NCBI GenBank assembly: GCA_039707655.1 | Contig: CM077676.1 | Span: 241,446,866-241,510,865 of the forward strand | Origin: Elymus sibiricus | Lineage: Eukaryota; Streptophyta; Magnoliopsida; Poales; Poaceae | Direction of reading: 5' to 3' | DNA length: 64,000 nucleotides | Shown: positions 11,690 to 23,056 of the stretch, in pieces | Layout of the letters: every line of letters begins with the position of its first letter | How positions within the stretch are numbered: the stretch's first letter is position 1 | Notes under the pieces: model-generated | Told to the model about the DNA's origin: nothing | The model's input: the letters and a program-made list of their open reading frames with translations, nothing else | The model's database searches: none | Made by a program: the position numbers and the translations under genes

Positions 11690-12880
11690 CTTAAGCGAAA
11701 GCTGGTTCATAGCTAAGCCTCCGAGTGAGAGGAACGCTCTTCACTCGGAGAAGCATTTTAACTTGGGCGAAAGTTAGTTCGCAGCCAAGTCCCCGAGCGA
11801 GAGGGATGCTATCACTCGGAGTAGTGTTTTTAACTTGGGCGAAAGCTGGTTCACAGCCAAGCCCCCGAGTGAGAGGGATGCTCTTCACTCGGAGTAGCAT
11901 ACTTAACTTAAGCGAAAAGCTGCTTCACAGCCAAGCCCCCGAGCGAGAGGGTTGCTCTTCACTCGGAATAGCGATTTTAACTTGGGCGAAAGCTGGTTCG
12001 CAGCCAAGCTCCCGAGTGAGAGGGATGCTCTTCACTCGGAGTAGTATTTTAACTTGGGTGAAAGCTGGTTCGCAGCTAAGCTCCCGAGTGAGAGGGATGC
12101 TCTTCATCCGGAGTAGTATTTTAACTTGGGCGAAAGCTGGTTCGCAGCCAAGCCCCCGAGTGAGAGGGTTGCTCTTCACTCGGAGTAGTGTTTTTGACTT
12201 GGGCGAATCTGGTTCGCAGCCAAGCCCCCGAGTGAGAGGTATGCTCTTCACTCGGAGTAGCGTATTTAACGTGGGTGAATCTGGTTCATAGCCAAGCCCC
12301 CGAGTGAGAGGGATGCTCTTCACTCGGAGTAGCGTATTTAACTTGGGCGAATCTGGTTCGCAGCCAAGCCCCCGAGTGAGAGGGATGCTCTTCACTTGGA
12401 GTAGCGATTTTAACTTGGGCGAAAGCTGGTTCGCAGCCAAGCCCCCGAGCGAGAGGGTTGCTCTTCACTCGGAGTAGTATTTTAACTTGGGCGAATCTGG
12501 TTCGCAGCCAAGCCCCCGAGTGAGAGGGATGCACTTCACTCGGAGTAGCGATTTTAACTTGGGCGAAAGCTGGTTCGCAGCCAAGCCCCCGAGCGAGAGG
12601 GTTGCTCTTCACTCGGAGTAGTATTTTAACTTGGGTGTAAGCTGGTTCGCAGCCAAGTCCCCGAGCAAGAGGGCTTCTCTTCACTCGGAGTAGTATTTTA
12701 ACTTGGGCGAAAGCTGGTTCGCAGCCAAGTCTCCGAGCGAGAGGGTTGCTCTTCACTCGGAGTAGTATTTTAACTTGGGCAAAAGCTGGTTCGTAGCCAA
12801 GTCCCCGAGTGAGAGGGATGCTCTTCACTCGGAGTAGTATTTTAACTTGGGCGAAGGCTGGTTCGCAGCCAAGTTGAAGG
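11690..12880. repeat. Tandem array of ~17 units of ~73 bp, each with a hairpin
   Basis: The unit runs roughly AACTTGGGCGAAAGCTGG, CAGCCAAGCCCCCGAGTG, AGAGGGATGCTCTTCACTCG, GAGTAGTATTTT. About 17 copies follow each other without spacers and differ by point changes and 1-2 bp indels. Each unit holds the inverted pair CCGAGTGA / TCACTCGG about 12 nt apart. The array starts some 160 bp after the stop of the antisense gene and ends just before the 3' end of pol, so it sits in the 3' flank of both convergent genes. Confidence 0.93.
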
Positions 12881-13016
12881 GCATACACCCACTGGGGGTT
12901 GCACCTACTGGGGGTTGTAAGCCAGAAAAAGCGTACGAGTGAACTCAATGTGGAACTGGAAAAGTCATGCTTTTATTCACCAAGCATCACTCGAGTACTT
13001 TTATTACATCTCATGA

Positions 13017-16000
13017 TCAAGTATAAAATCGTCGCAGCAAATCCGCATTCCAAGCACGGGGCTCGTCTGCATGCTTCTGAAGGTTGTATAGGCGGTATGC
13101 TCCGTTGTGCGGAATCTTCGACACGATAAAGGGACCCTCCCATGCGGGAGCAAGCTTGTGAGGTCGCTGCTGATCCACTCGGAGCACAAGGTCTCCTTCC
13201 TGAAAGGTCTGACTCCTGACGTGCCTGCTGTGAAAATGCCTTAGGTCTTGCTGATAAATGGCTGATCGGATCAGAGCCATCTCTCTTTCCTCCTCCAAGA
13301 GATCAACAGCGTCTTGCCGTGCCTGCTCTGCTTCAGCTTCAGAGTACAGCTCCACTCGGGGTGAATTATGGAGCAGGACACTCGGCAGGACGGCTTCGGC
13401 TCCGTACACCATGAAGAAGGGAGTGCGATTGGTAGACCGATTGGGGGTTGTCCTCAAGCCCCAAAAACTGACGGCAACTCGGTGACCCAAGCTCCAGCTG
13501 CGTGCTCCAAATCGCGCATGAGTCGTGGCGTTAACCCCTGCAGAATCAGTCTGTTTGCTCTCTCAGCTTGTCCATTAGACTGCGGGTGCGCCACGGATGC
13601 ATAATCGACTCGGGTGCCTTGAGCGGCACAGAACGCCCTGAACTCTTCTGAGTCAAAGTTTGAACCGTTGTCAGTGATGATGCTGTGGGGCATGCCGTAT
13701 CTGAAGACTATCTCCTTCATGAACTTGATCGATGTATGGGAATCTAGCGTCTTGATGGGTTTGGCTTCGATCCACTTAGTGAACTTGTCGACTGCTACCA
13801 GCAAGTGGGTGAATCCACTCGCCCCTGTCCGGAGGGGTCCTACCATGTCGAGTGCCCAGACTGCAAACGGCCAGACGAGTGGAATTGTCTTTAGAGAAGA
13901 TGCAGGCTTGTGGGATAAGTTTGCATAGAACTGGCATCCGGTGCAGTGTTGGACTATCTCCTGCGCAGCTTCATTGGCGCGTGGCCAGAAGAAACCGGCT
14001 CGGTAAGATTTAGCCACGATTGTCCGAGAGGACACGTGGTGTCCACAAGTTCCTGGGTGAATCTCCTCCAGGATCAGTCGACCTTCTTCCGGAGAAATGC
14101 AGCGCTGAGTCACACCGGTGACGCTCTTTCTGTATAACTGATCAACGACCACTTCAAAGGCTTTGGACCTGCGAACAATCTGGCGGGCCTCAGCTTCATC
14201 TTCTGGAAGTTCCTGCCTGAGCAAGTATGCAATGTAAGTTGTTGTCCACTCGGGGGTGATTGCTAGGACCTCCATGACCAAATCAATGACTGCCGAGACC
14301 TCGACCTCAGTCAGATCAGACGGACTAACCACTTGCGGGGGCTCTTCCATGAAGGGATCTTCTTTTACCATCGGGGAACGTAAATGTTCGAGGCACACAT
14401 TGCTGGGTATGGATTTCCGAGTGGATCCGATCTTTGCCAGATCGTTTGCCTCCTGATTCTTGGCTCGGGGAACATGATGCAGCTCCAGACCTTCGAATTT
14501 CTTCTCCAACTTTCTCACTACGTTGTAGTATCCCGTCATAGCGGGGCTTCTGATGTCCCACTCCTTCATCACTTGGTTCACAACTAGATCCGAGTCTCTG
14601 TACACCATCAGGCGCCGGACGCCGAGTGAGATGGCCATACGTAGACCATAAAGGAGTGCCTCGTACTCGGCTTCGTTGTTGGAGGAATCAAAGTGAATCT
14701 GCAGAACATACATGAGACGATCGCCCTTCGGAGATATCAACACCACTCCAGCCCCTGAACCATTCAGCATCTTCGAACCGTCAAAGAACATGGTCCAGTG
14801 TTCCGGGTGACTCTGAGTCGGTTGTTGTTGTTCAGTCCACTCGGCTAGGAAATCGGCTAATGCTTGGGACTTGATCGCCTTTTTCGCCTCGAACTTAATG
14901 TCCAGGGGTAGGAGCTTGATATCCCACTTCACCACTTGACCAGTCGCATCCCGATTGTTCATGATCTCAGACAGTGGGGCGTCACTGACGACTGACACAG
15001 TGTGCTCCTGGAAGTAATGGGCTACTTTCTTCGCAGTCAGGTAGATGCCATAGACGAGCTTCTGATAATGAGGATACCTCTGCTTGGAAGGAGTCAGAAC
15101 TTCAGAGATATAATAGACTGGGCGCTGAACTTTGTAAGCCTTGCCCTGTTCTTCTCGCTCGACAGTGAGGACAGTGCTGACAACTTGACCAGTGGCCGCG
15201 ATGTATAAGAGCAATGGCTCGTTGCTGTTTGGAGCGGCAAGCACCGGCTGGGTGGAAAGCAGGGCTTTGAGCTCAACAAACGCTGCTTGTGCTTTAGCAG
15301 TCCACTCGAACGAATCAGATTTCTTCATCAATCGGTACAGGGGCAGTGCCTTCTCACCGAGACGGGAGATGAATCGGCTCAGAGCTGCAAGGCAACCCGT
15401 GAGCTTCTGTACATCATGAAGACGCTTTGGACATTTCATTCGCACAATCGCCCCGATCTTCTCAGGATTGGCATCTATCCCTCGTTCGGAAACGAGGAAG
15501 CCGAGTAGTTTGCCCCCAGGAACTCCGAAAGTGCACTTTGCTGGATTCAGTTTGATGTCGTACTTTCGCAGATTTGCGAAAGTTTCAGCTAAGTCAGCCA
15601 GCAGGTCGGAACCTTTTCTGGACTTGACCACGATATCATCCATGTACGCCTCAATATTCCGACTGATCTGTTTTTGTAAACACTTCTGGATCATGAGCAT
15701 GAAAGTGGCACTGGCATTCTTGAGGCCGAATGGCCTGGTGATATAGCAGAAACACCCGAATGGGGTGATAAAAGTTGTTTTTATTTTGTTCGGCCCATAC
15801 AGTCGGATCTGGTGGTACCCAGAGTACGCATCCAGAAAAGACAGTCGCTCACAACCCGCAGTCGAATCTGCAATTTGATCTATGCGGGGGAGTGGGAAAT
15901 GATCCTTGGGGAAGACCCGATTGATGTGCTTGAAATCGATGCACATTCGGGGAGACTTGTCTTTCTTAGGGTCCATGACGACGTTGGCCAGCCACTCGGA

Positions 16001-16228
16001 GTGGTACACCTCACGGATGAACTCGGCTGCCAGGAGCCAAGCAACTTCTTCGCCAATGGCCTTCCTCTTCTGTGTAGCAGAGCGACAGAGATGCTCCTTC
16101 ACAGGTTTCGCCTTTGGGTCGACTCGCAAACGGTGCTCAGCCAGCTCCCTGGGTACACCTGGCATGTTGGATGGTTTCCATGCGAAGATGTCCCAGTTCT
16201 CACGGAGGAACTGGATGAGCGCTTCTTC
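13017..16228 (-). pseudogene. Gypsy pol: RT, RNase H, second RNase H and integrase (element C)
   Basis: Reading from 16228 leftwards, RT shows SEWLANVVMDPKKDKSPRMC, LDAYSGYHQI and the YMDD catalytic box. RNase H follows (LLLYIAATGQVVSTVL, ending LADFLAEW). A second RNase H domain of cellular type comes next (FFDGSKM, NNEAEYEALLYGL, YRDSDLVVNQ). Integrase has an HHCC zinc finger (CTGCQFYANL) and D-D-E residues in ALDMVGP, ITDNGSNF and NGQAERAN. The frame is open from 16228 to about 13470, then a 1 bp shift in a T-run near 13462 moves the integrase C-terminus (RTTPNRSTNRTPFF, EGPFIVSKIPHNGAYRLYNL) into another frame, ending at 13017. The enzyme would act in reverse transcription and integration of the element; the frameshift and upstream stops disable it. 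Confidence 0.92.
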
Positions 16229-19200
16229 CTATTTGCTGTCGAGCGTTGTTGATATGTTGGTGGGAGTAGCATTGGGATCTTCCGGGTGGATGTGCACAGG
16301 CTTCGTGTCACCGGCCGACCGAAACGCAGATTCTGTAGCCGGCTTCTTGGAGCGTAGCAGATCACTCGGATCGACATTTTTCTTGTACTCCTCTAGTTCC
16401 ACCATGGCCATCTGCTCATCAGCTATCTTGGATCCTTGCTGCAAACACTCTTCCGCGCGCTGTCGACTGCCAGTGACTGTGATTACACCTTTGGGACCGG
16501 GCATCTTCAGCTTGAGATACACATAACATGGACGGGCCATGAAACGTGCGTAAGTCGGCCAACCAAGGATGGCATGGTAGGCGTTGCGGAAGTCGACCAC
16601 TTCGAAGGTCAGCCTTTCCTTCCGAAAGTTCTTGTCGTCTCCAAAGACCACGTCCAGGGCGATCTGCTAGAGTGACTTTGCTTTCTTGCCGGGGATCACT
16701 CCGTGGAACTGCATGCTCCTCTCGCTGAGTCGGGACATCGGAATGCCCATCGCTTGCAGAGTATCCGCGTACAGTATGTTCAGTCCGCTTCCTCCATCCA
16801 TGAAGACCTTGCGCAATCAGACGCCTCCCACGACTGGATCTACCACCAGCGCCTGCCGCCCAGGGGTGGCTAGGTAGGCGGGATGGTCCGACTGATCAAA
16901 GGTGATCGGAGTCTTTGACCAGTTCAGAAACTTCGTCGTCGCCGGCATGGCCATGTTCACTTCTCGATTGATAACTTTCAATCGGCTCCTGCTCTCTACA
17001 TCTGCAAAGATCATCAGGGTTGCATTGACACTGAGAAAAGGTTCATCTTTGTCTCCATCATCAGCGTCTTCTGGGCTCTTCTCACTCGACGGGCCCTCTC
17101 GAAACTGCTGAATCAACAGTCTGCACTGTCGAGTGGTATGTTTGGGCAATATCAGATTGCCCTCTTCATCCTTTCTGGTGTGGATGTGACACGGTAAATC
17201 GAGGACATCTTGGCCTGACCGATCTTTCTTTTTCTTCGGGTTCCATTTTTCCTTAGCCTTCCCCTTGTTCTTCGCTTGACCGGCCAAAGCAGCAGCCTCG
17301 GCCTGAGTCGAACCATCAGCCTTGCGCTTCGGCTTCCGATTGGGATTACTGTTTCCGGGGTTGGGCTCGCTGGTTTTCCCTTTGCCGTTATGGAGACGGT
17401 CTTCCTCTTCTCCGTTTGCGTACCGAGTGGCAATCTCCATCATTCGGCTCATGGACAAGGATCCTGACCGACCAAATTTCAGGATGAGCTCCCGATACCT
17501 GACTCCTGCCTTGAAAGCGCAGATGGCTTGATGTTCTGTGACGTTCTCCACCACGTGATGCAAGGTTGTCCACCGCTGGATGTACTCCCTCAATGTTTCA
17601 TTCGGTTTCTGGACGCAGTGCTGCAACTCAGACAATCCAGCCGGGCGTTTGCACGTGCCCTTGAATGTTTTAATGAACACTCAGGCCAAATCTTCCCAGC
17701 AGTATATGTTGCCTGGAGTGAGATGGTTGAGCCAGGCGCGGGCGGACCCTTCCAGCATCAGAGGCAAATGCTTCATAGCCACATAATCATTTCCTCCGCC
17801 AATCTGCACAGCCACTCGATAATCCTCTAACCAAGTTTCTGGCTTGGACTCACCGGTGAACTTGCTTACTCCAGCCGCCAACCTGAAGTTAGGCGGGATC
17901 TCAGCGGCCCGGATGGCCCTGCTGATACACTCGGGCCCGGAGATGAATGCTCCACTTCCACTCGGACGATCTCTGTCCAAGTTCTCTCTCAGAGCTCTGC
18001 CTCTGTCGACCAGGTTCTGAGCAAGAACGGATCTCGCGTTGAACTGCGGGTCGCGGTAGTCGATTATCTCTCTCTGGCGATAACCGTCACCATGACGGGG
18101 AGGGCTGGCCCTCCGATCGTTGCCGTAAGGACGCCTGGCGTCGTACGGCCGGGGCGCGTACGAGCCATCCCGCGGAGGGGGCGACTGCATGCGGTGACGA
18201 TCATCCTGACGCGCGGAGGCGTATTCCGACTGTGACCCAGCCCCGAGTACTGATCTCGGTGGCGGTCTTGGTCGTTTCGCCGCGGAGGCGAGTGTCTGTT
18301 TCTCCTTGGGGACACTGGGCTGTGGGCCGACTGGACGGTGTCAGCCCTCACGGATCTGCTGTGAATCCGGTTGCACGACTGGGATACTGCTGAGTTTTGC
18401 TCCTCGGCCGCCTTGAGCAGGGCCCGGATCTGCCGAAGACCCTCCCCTGCCTCGGACCGGGATGGCTCAATGGAATCTGCTATCCGAGTGACCGCCGCCA
18501 GATTCTGGACGGGAGTGCGGAATACCTGAAAACTCTGTTGCTGATCATTTGAGAACAACTGCCGCTGCCGCCGACTGGAACTGGGCGGAGGCTGCCTGCG
18601 GGCGCAGTCGTCGAGCGACTTCTGGAGCGCTTCCAGACGGTTGCGCTCAGCCAAGTTGGCATGGCGCACGGCCTCCAAGGCCTGAGCCTCGGGGGTCATC
18701 CCAACGATGGGCGTCTGGAGGGCCTGTTCGGTCCTACACTGCAGTTCCTCTCTCTGCTGCCGAGTGAGAGGTCGGGGGACGTACTCGTCGTCATGACGGT
18801 CTCTGCCGCCGCCAAGACCGGCGTGTGACGGGTCGACGTTCTCCGCGCCGCGACGGCCGTACCCTGGCGGACTGGGCGGGGAATCGGCCATCAGCACTTC
18901 TGCAGCGGGATCGCTGCCCTCGCACTCGGATAAGCTTTCCGAGTGCTCGTGCACGAAGGCCAACAGATCGAAGACAGGTTCATCAGGCTCGATTGCCGCG
19001 ATCTGCGGGGGCGCAGCCTGAAGGGTTGCCGCGTGCTTGATCCACCGTTGAAGCCGAGAGCGTCCGGAGCGCTTGCGACGACGGCTGGTGGAGAGTGGGG
19101 ACGTCGATTGATAAGGAGTCGACGGTTGCCGAAGAAGGACGTCGAAGGTACTCGGGCAGAAGTGCGCCGCGCCGCGGACGAGCAACGCCTCGACATCCAG

Positions 19201-19296
19201 CGGGGCTTCCTGGATCCACGCTGAATCGTCGGCAATGAAGCTGAGGACGCCGAAACGGATCTCGCCGCCCAGAGTCAGTCCGCCGTCGGAAACCAT
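16229..19296 (-). pseudogene. Gypsy gag and protease (element C)
   Basis: Gag starts at the ATG at 19296 (MVSDGGLTLGGEIRFG). A long N-terminal region rich in Arg, Pro and Ser ends in a frame change near 18240. The capsid core follows (FTGESKPETWLEDYRVAVQIG, ARAWLNHLTPGNIYCWEDLA), then a basic nucleocapsid-like part with a single CHIH...H...C segment. The protease keeps its catalytic MDGGSGLNILY near 16790 and the flap-end HAILGWPTYARFM. The frame is closed by TGA at 17681-17683, TGA at 16817-16819, TAG at 16667-16669 and TAG at 16229-16231, all in the same frame as pol. This supports one original gag-pol frame that has since picked up nonsense changes. Confidence 0.88.
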
Positions 19297-19343
19297 GGTG
19301 ATGATCGAAAAAATGCAACTACGCCGGAAGTCGCTAGACGCCT

Positions 19344-19362
19344 GCCCCACGGTGGGCGCCAA
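19344..19362 (-). other. Primer-binding site of element C
   Basis: The minus strand reads TTGGCGCCCACCGTGGGGC starting two bases inside the 5' LTR edge. The position, the TGG start and its recurrence in related grass Gypsy elements support the call. The tRNA identity is not assigned. Confidence 0.75.
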
Positions 19363-19363
19363 C

Positions 19364-19894
19364 TGTCGTGGGTGCAAGTCTGACAGTAGTGTGTAGGGGT
19401 ACGGATTAGAGGGCAGAGCCTAGCTACGACGCAGGTGTTACACTCGGATTTACGAGTTTAGGCCCCTCAGCGGTGGAGGTAATAGCCCTACGTCTCGGTG
19501 CTCTGGAGCTGTTGATTGAGTGTATGGTTTACAAAGGATGCGAACCCTTGGACTGGAGCTGGGGGTGGCTTATATAGTCTCGCCGGCCCTCCCATGAATG
19601 TCTGCCATTACCAGGGGTTAAGAGGGGTTTAAGGGCGCCAGGTAACGGACGCATTGATTACAGGTAATACAGGCGAACGTGCGTCCCGACCGTTGCGCTC
19701 CCGGAGTCTCCTGGCCTTCTCTGGTCGAGTGGACTCCTGCTTCCCGAGTGATTTATTGGACTCCGAGTGAATGTCAGTTTGTAGAATTCTTGGTTGCTGA
19801 TACGGCCATGGGGCCCAGTATAAGATGTGTGGCGTCCTAGGGTAGGGTCTATAGGTCAGGCCTATTACCCTATCCCTAGTACTTGCCCTCGTCA
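19364..19894 (-). repeat. 5' LTR of element C
   Basis: This 531 bp copy matches the left LTR over its whole length apart from the 37 bp indel. Its inner edge is followed on minus by the primer-binding site, which makes it the 5' LTR. Confidence 0.92.
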
Positions 19895-21574
19895 TGTTTC
19901 GTGGTTATCTGTACTAAGTTCTAAAATTCTCAGTAACTTATGCGTTGTAATGTTAATAACCCCCCCTGCGGCATCTATTCCTCGAAGTATCTATTTGCAG
20001 GTGGATTTATTAGCGGAAGTTTTGAATGATTGCACTATGCTAGCAATGGATTTTATCTCATCAGTGCGAGTCATTATCTCGAACGATTGAAATTTCCTCC
20101 ATATATACAAATTATTATGGGAGAATCTCATCATACAATTAATTCCCTGCAGACATTTAGGGGAAGTATATTTCATCCTCGAGAATAGTAACACCTTATC
20201 ACTCTCTCAGTTTTACTTTTCGCATATCTATTTCTCTTTGATGATTATCTGTTTTGTCAACAATCGTTCAAAAAGGGGGAGATTGTTGGTGCAATGATTT
20301 GCCTCCTTATGTTTTGAAGATTGTTGACATGAACAGAAAGGGACTAATGTGTTTGCTAGTGCACACAGAGTAATGGGCCCCTGAAGCCATTAGGAGTTTG
20401 ATGTAAACTCCGAAGATAATATCTTGCATGGCAGTGGGTATTATCAATGAAGATTATGCTGTCGAGAGTGACCCCCTAAAAATTGCTGACGCAAAACAAT
20501 TTGTTCGGTGGCATCCAAAGGAATTGACTGCAGCCGAGATAAGTCGAAGACGAAGTGAGGACGTAGAATTTATTTCGTTGTTCTTCTTTCTCTTTATTGA
20601 GTCATAGAACCACTGTACTACCAAGAGGGGTATAGTGTTCGAAGCTTTGATTCCCTGATGCTAAACTCGATCCTATGTAAGTTGAGAGAGAAATCTCTTT
20701 GTGTTCCGAGAAAATACTTGCCAGCAAGAGACTGTGATCTTCTCTGCTGCGAGAGATTTGTCTCTGACCGAAGAGTTAGCATTACTTGTTCCTCAAGTAA
20801 TGTTACCATTGCTTTCAAATCCGACCATTGCGAACGTGTCGGTTGGCCATTGGCTGGACAGCATGTCCAAAATGGTCATTTCCCATCAGGGAAGGCTGCA
20901 GCTATAAATAGCCACCCTGCATCGGCTTTGTCCGGTGGCTGCTCCGTTTGATTCCGAGAAGATTGTTGAGCAACCCCCTCTCCAGAGTGATTTGAGTTTA
21001 AAATCCACCGAGAGAAAAAACCTAGAGCCAAAAAATTAGATAGTGGTTTAGCATCACTCGAATCTAAGTCTAGTACGCTCCGCCTGTTACTCTTGAGAGC
21101 TGCAAACTCTCTAGACGGTTAGGTGTCAATTTCTTCAGAAACCAAGAGTGATTATGGTTCTCGAAGAAAGAAGTCTGTAAAGGTTCGGAGATCACCTCAA
21201 GCATCTACCATGAGTAATCGGCATTTGTTGACGAACCAATTGTCGAGGAGAATAGGCCAAAGAGAGTTTATCTTTTGTGTTAAATCACAGCCCCTCCAAC
21301 CAGATGTAGACCTTGTGCAGATGGGTGAACTGGTCTACCAAATTCTCTGTCGCCATCGAGCATCACTGGCTATTTCTTCATTTCTTTCCTTCGATTAGTA
21401 TTGCATGACTAGATTCAACCATGCGATTATTCTCGATGTATGTGCTTAGTTCTTGTTCGGTAGTTTACTTTCACTCGCTAAGATCTGATTTTACTCGCTC
21501 CGCTACCAGGTTCCGAGAGTTTTGAAGTTTCTGTAAGAAATTTTAAACTCCCATTCACCCCCCTCTGGTAGACA
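19895..21574 (+). mobile_element. Element B (right part): polypurine tract and 3' LTR
   Basis: This is the continuation of the plus-strand element split by C. About 390 bp of non-coding sequence leads to the AAAAAGGGGGAGAT tract that abuts the 3' LTR. The LTR ends at 21574, four bases (TACT) before the LTR of element D begins. Confidence 0.75.
20284..21574 (+). repeat. 3' LTR of element B
   Basis: This 1291 bp LTR reads TGTTGGTGCAATG...CTCTGGTAGACA. A GCTATAAATAGCC box lies at 20901-20913. The end ACCCCCCTCTGGTAGACA has the form common in grass Copia LTRs. No ORF of note is inside it. Confidence 0.78.
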
Positions 21575-21578
21575 TACT

Positions 21579-22467
21579 TGTTGGCCCAGTGGGAACCAGG
21601 GTACCACAGGCCATCTGCCTACGGCCCAGGAAGCAACGCCGGGCGAAGGCCCAAGAGGCGGCCCAACCTCGAGCGTCCCGAAGCAACTCGCCTCGCGAGG
21701 CACCGGCCTCATGAGGACCCTCCCTCCTCAAGGAGCGGACCCACCGAAGACTCAGCATCAACAGGAGGCCTCGCGAGGCCCCCTCGCGAGGCAGCCTCCC
21801 GAAGAAACTCAAGCAGGGTGCCGCCTAGCGCCAGCCTGGCAATCACGCGCCCACCACGTGGATGAAGCACCCCCGCAAGACGACGACAGCGGCAGGGCCG
21901 TACCAGCAGGTGCGGCCAGGAAGGTTTTCCTCTTTGGTGATAAAGGAGCCGCACCAGCTCCCCTCCTGCAAAGCAAGTCCCAAAGCTTGCCCGTTTGGTG
22001 TATGAAGACCAGGATGATAAGGCGCGCAGGGCGGAGGTCATAGCCGAGCCCACCGGCACGTAATGGATAACGCCTTTGCAGGCGAAGACCACCTTTTGTT
22101 AGGATAAGCCTGGGCGCTATCCCCCTTTGAACCGCTGTTGTGTGGCTACCCTTCCTGCCAATATTTTTGGGGAAGAGGACCAAGGTGACTATAGAAGGGG
22201 CAGTGCTGCCATCGTTGAGAAGGATTGTATCACTCCATCTTCAACCTTGTACGCGAGAGCTCTCTTTCCCACCATAACCCCAAACACAAGTAGGAGTAGG
22301 GTTTTACACCGCACGGTGGCCCAAACCTGGGTAGCCCTCGTGTCCCCTGTCGTGCCTTGTGTGTGAGCATGCTCTCGCCGTTGCCTCGCCGTGGTCACCG
22401 TCGAGTTGTTAGGCAGCAAGTGGCCCCCAGAGTTTGAACCAGGGTCCTCGGAGCCCGAGTTCGAACA
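21579..22467 (+). repeat. 5' LTR of element D
   Basis: This 889 bp GC-rich LTR reads TGTTGGCCCAGTGGG...GAGTTCGAACA. It holds perfect palindromes CCTCGCGAGG at 21691-21700 and 21769-21778 and a third, CTCGCGAG, at 21783-21790. Matching segments occur in reverse orientation at 34564-35469. Confidence 0.82.
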
Positions 22468-22488
22468 TTTGGCGCGCCAGGTAGGGGG
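22468..22488 (+). other. Primer-binding site of element D
   Basis: TTTGGCGCGCCAGGTAGGGG starts right at the LTR edge. It is the same motif as in element A, although the LTRs differ. Confidence 0.72.
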
Positions 22489-22519
22489 CTGCTTCCGCTC
22501 CTTCCGCTTCGACCTCGCC

Positions 22520-23056
22520 ATGGACGACGCTCGATGTGAGCGCACTCTGCGCAGGACGGCCAGGGTGGCTCAGACGGAGCCCGTCGTCAATGACAACCGC
22601 CGTAGGCTCGCCGGCGCCGCCACCGAGTCCATGGGGGAAGAGGAGCAGGCCTTTTCCCTCCACCCATCCATGCAGCACCCTGCTCGCACCGCCACCACGT
22701 CCTCGCTCGCGCGCCCTGACCCTCAGGCCGCACTGCTCATGGCGCAGGAGCTGCTGCGCTACCGCCCCACCGAGGCCGGCTATGACGCTTGGCTCGCGCG
22801 CCTCACCAAGCTCGTCAACACCGCTGGGGCCGCTCCGGTGCCCTCCCGCTCTCTTCCACCTCTGCCGCCCCATTGCGCGGGGGCAGAGCACGACGCGCCC
22901 CTTCCTCCGCCCCCTCCGCTCGACGGCGCGGGCCATCGCCGCGGCACACGCGCGCGGGAGCCGTTCCGCAACGCCTCTTCACCGGACCCCGACGACGAGA
23001 GCTGCCAGATCGTCCGGCGGCGCGCTCCGCCCGATGCGCGCGTGCTCCTCGAGCGG
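22520..23056 (+). pseudogene. Truncated gag N-terminus (element D)
   Basis: The ATG at 22520 opens MDDARCERTLRRTARVAQ. About 178 codons stay open until the LTR of element E interrupts at 23057. The Ala/Pro-rich protein contains ALLMAQELLRYRPTEAGYDAWLARL, similar in style to the gag N-terminus of element A (MMRAQMLLNFPPAAGKMDEW). It is a truncated structural protein fragment with no known independent role. Confidence 0.68.

Larger units (their letters stand above)
6249..19894 (-). mobile_element. Element C: complete Tat-lineage Gypsy retrotransposon with antisense gene
   Basis: Two LTRs (6249-6816 and 19364-19894) bound the element, and the flanks carry a perfect 5 bp duplication TGTTT (6244-6248 and 19895-19899). 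Gag-pol runs on minus from the right LTR: PBS, gag, protease, RT, two RNase H domains, integrase. A polypurine tract (CGGGGGCTAA on minus) abuts the left LTR at 6817. A separate spliced gene runs on plus from 7454 to 11528, and a tandem repeat array fills the space between the two convergent genes. The dual RNase H and the extra antisense ORF next to the 3' LTR match the Tat lineage (RIRE2/Grande-like elements) as I know it. The two LTRs differ by about 14 substitutions plus one 37 bp indel by eye, so the insertion is not very recent. Confidence 0.93.
21579..23056 (+). mobile_element. Element D: Gypsy 5' LTR and gag start, interrupted
   Basis: A plus-strand 5' LTR (21579-22467) is followed by a primer-binding site and the first part of gag, which is cut at 23057 by element E. 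I do not see its remainder in the window. A second LTR of the same family lies inverted at 34564-35469. Confidence 0.8.

Noticed and set aside
11690..12880. Possible CRISPR-like or satellite array
   Set aside because: Units of ~73 bp follow each other without unique spacers and lie inside an LTR element of a plant genome; this is a minisatellite.
11725..12948. Long open frames on both strands with repeated peptides such as EPAFAQVK
   Set aside because: They arise from the tandem array, whose units are near multiples of three; the peptides have no non-repeat part and no start context.
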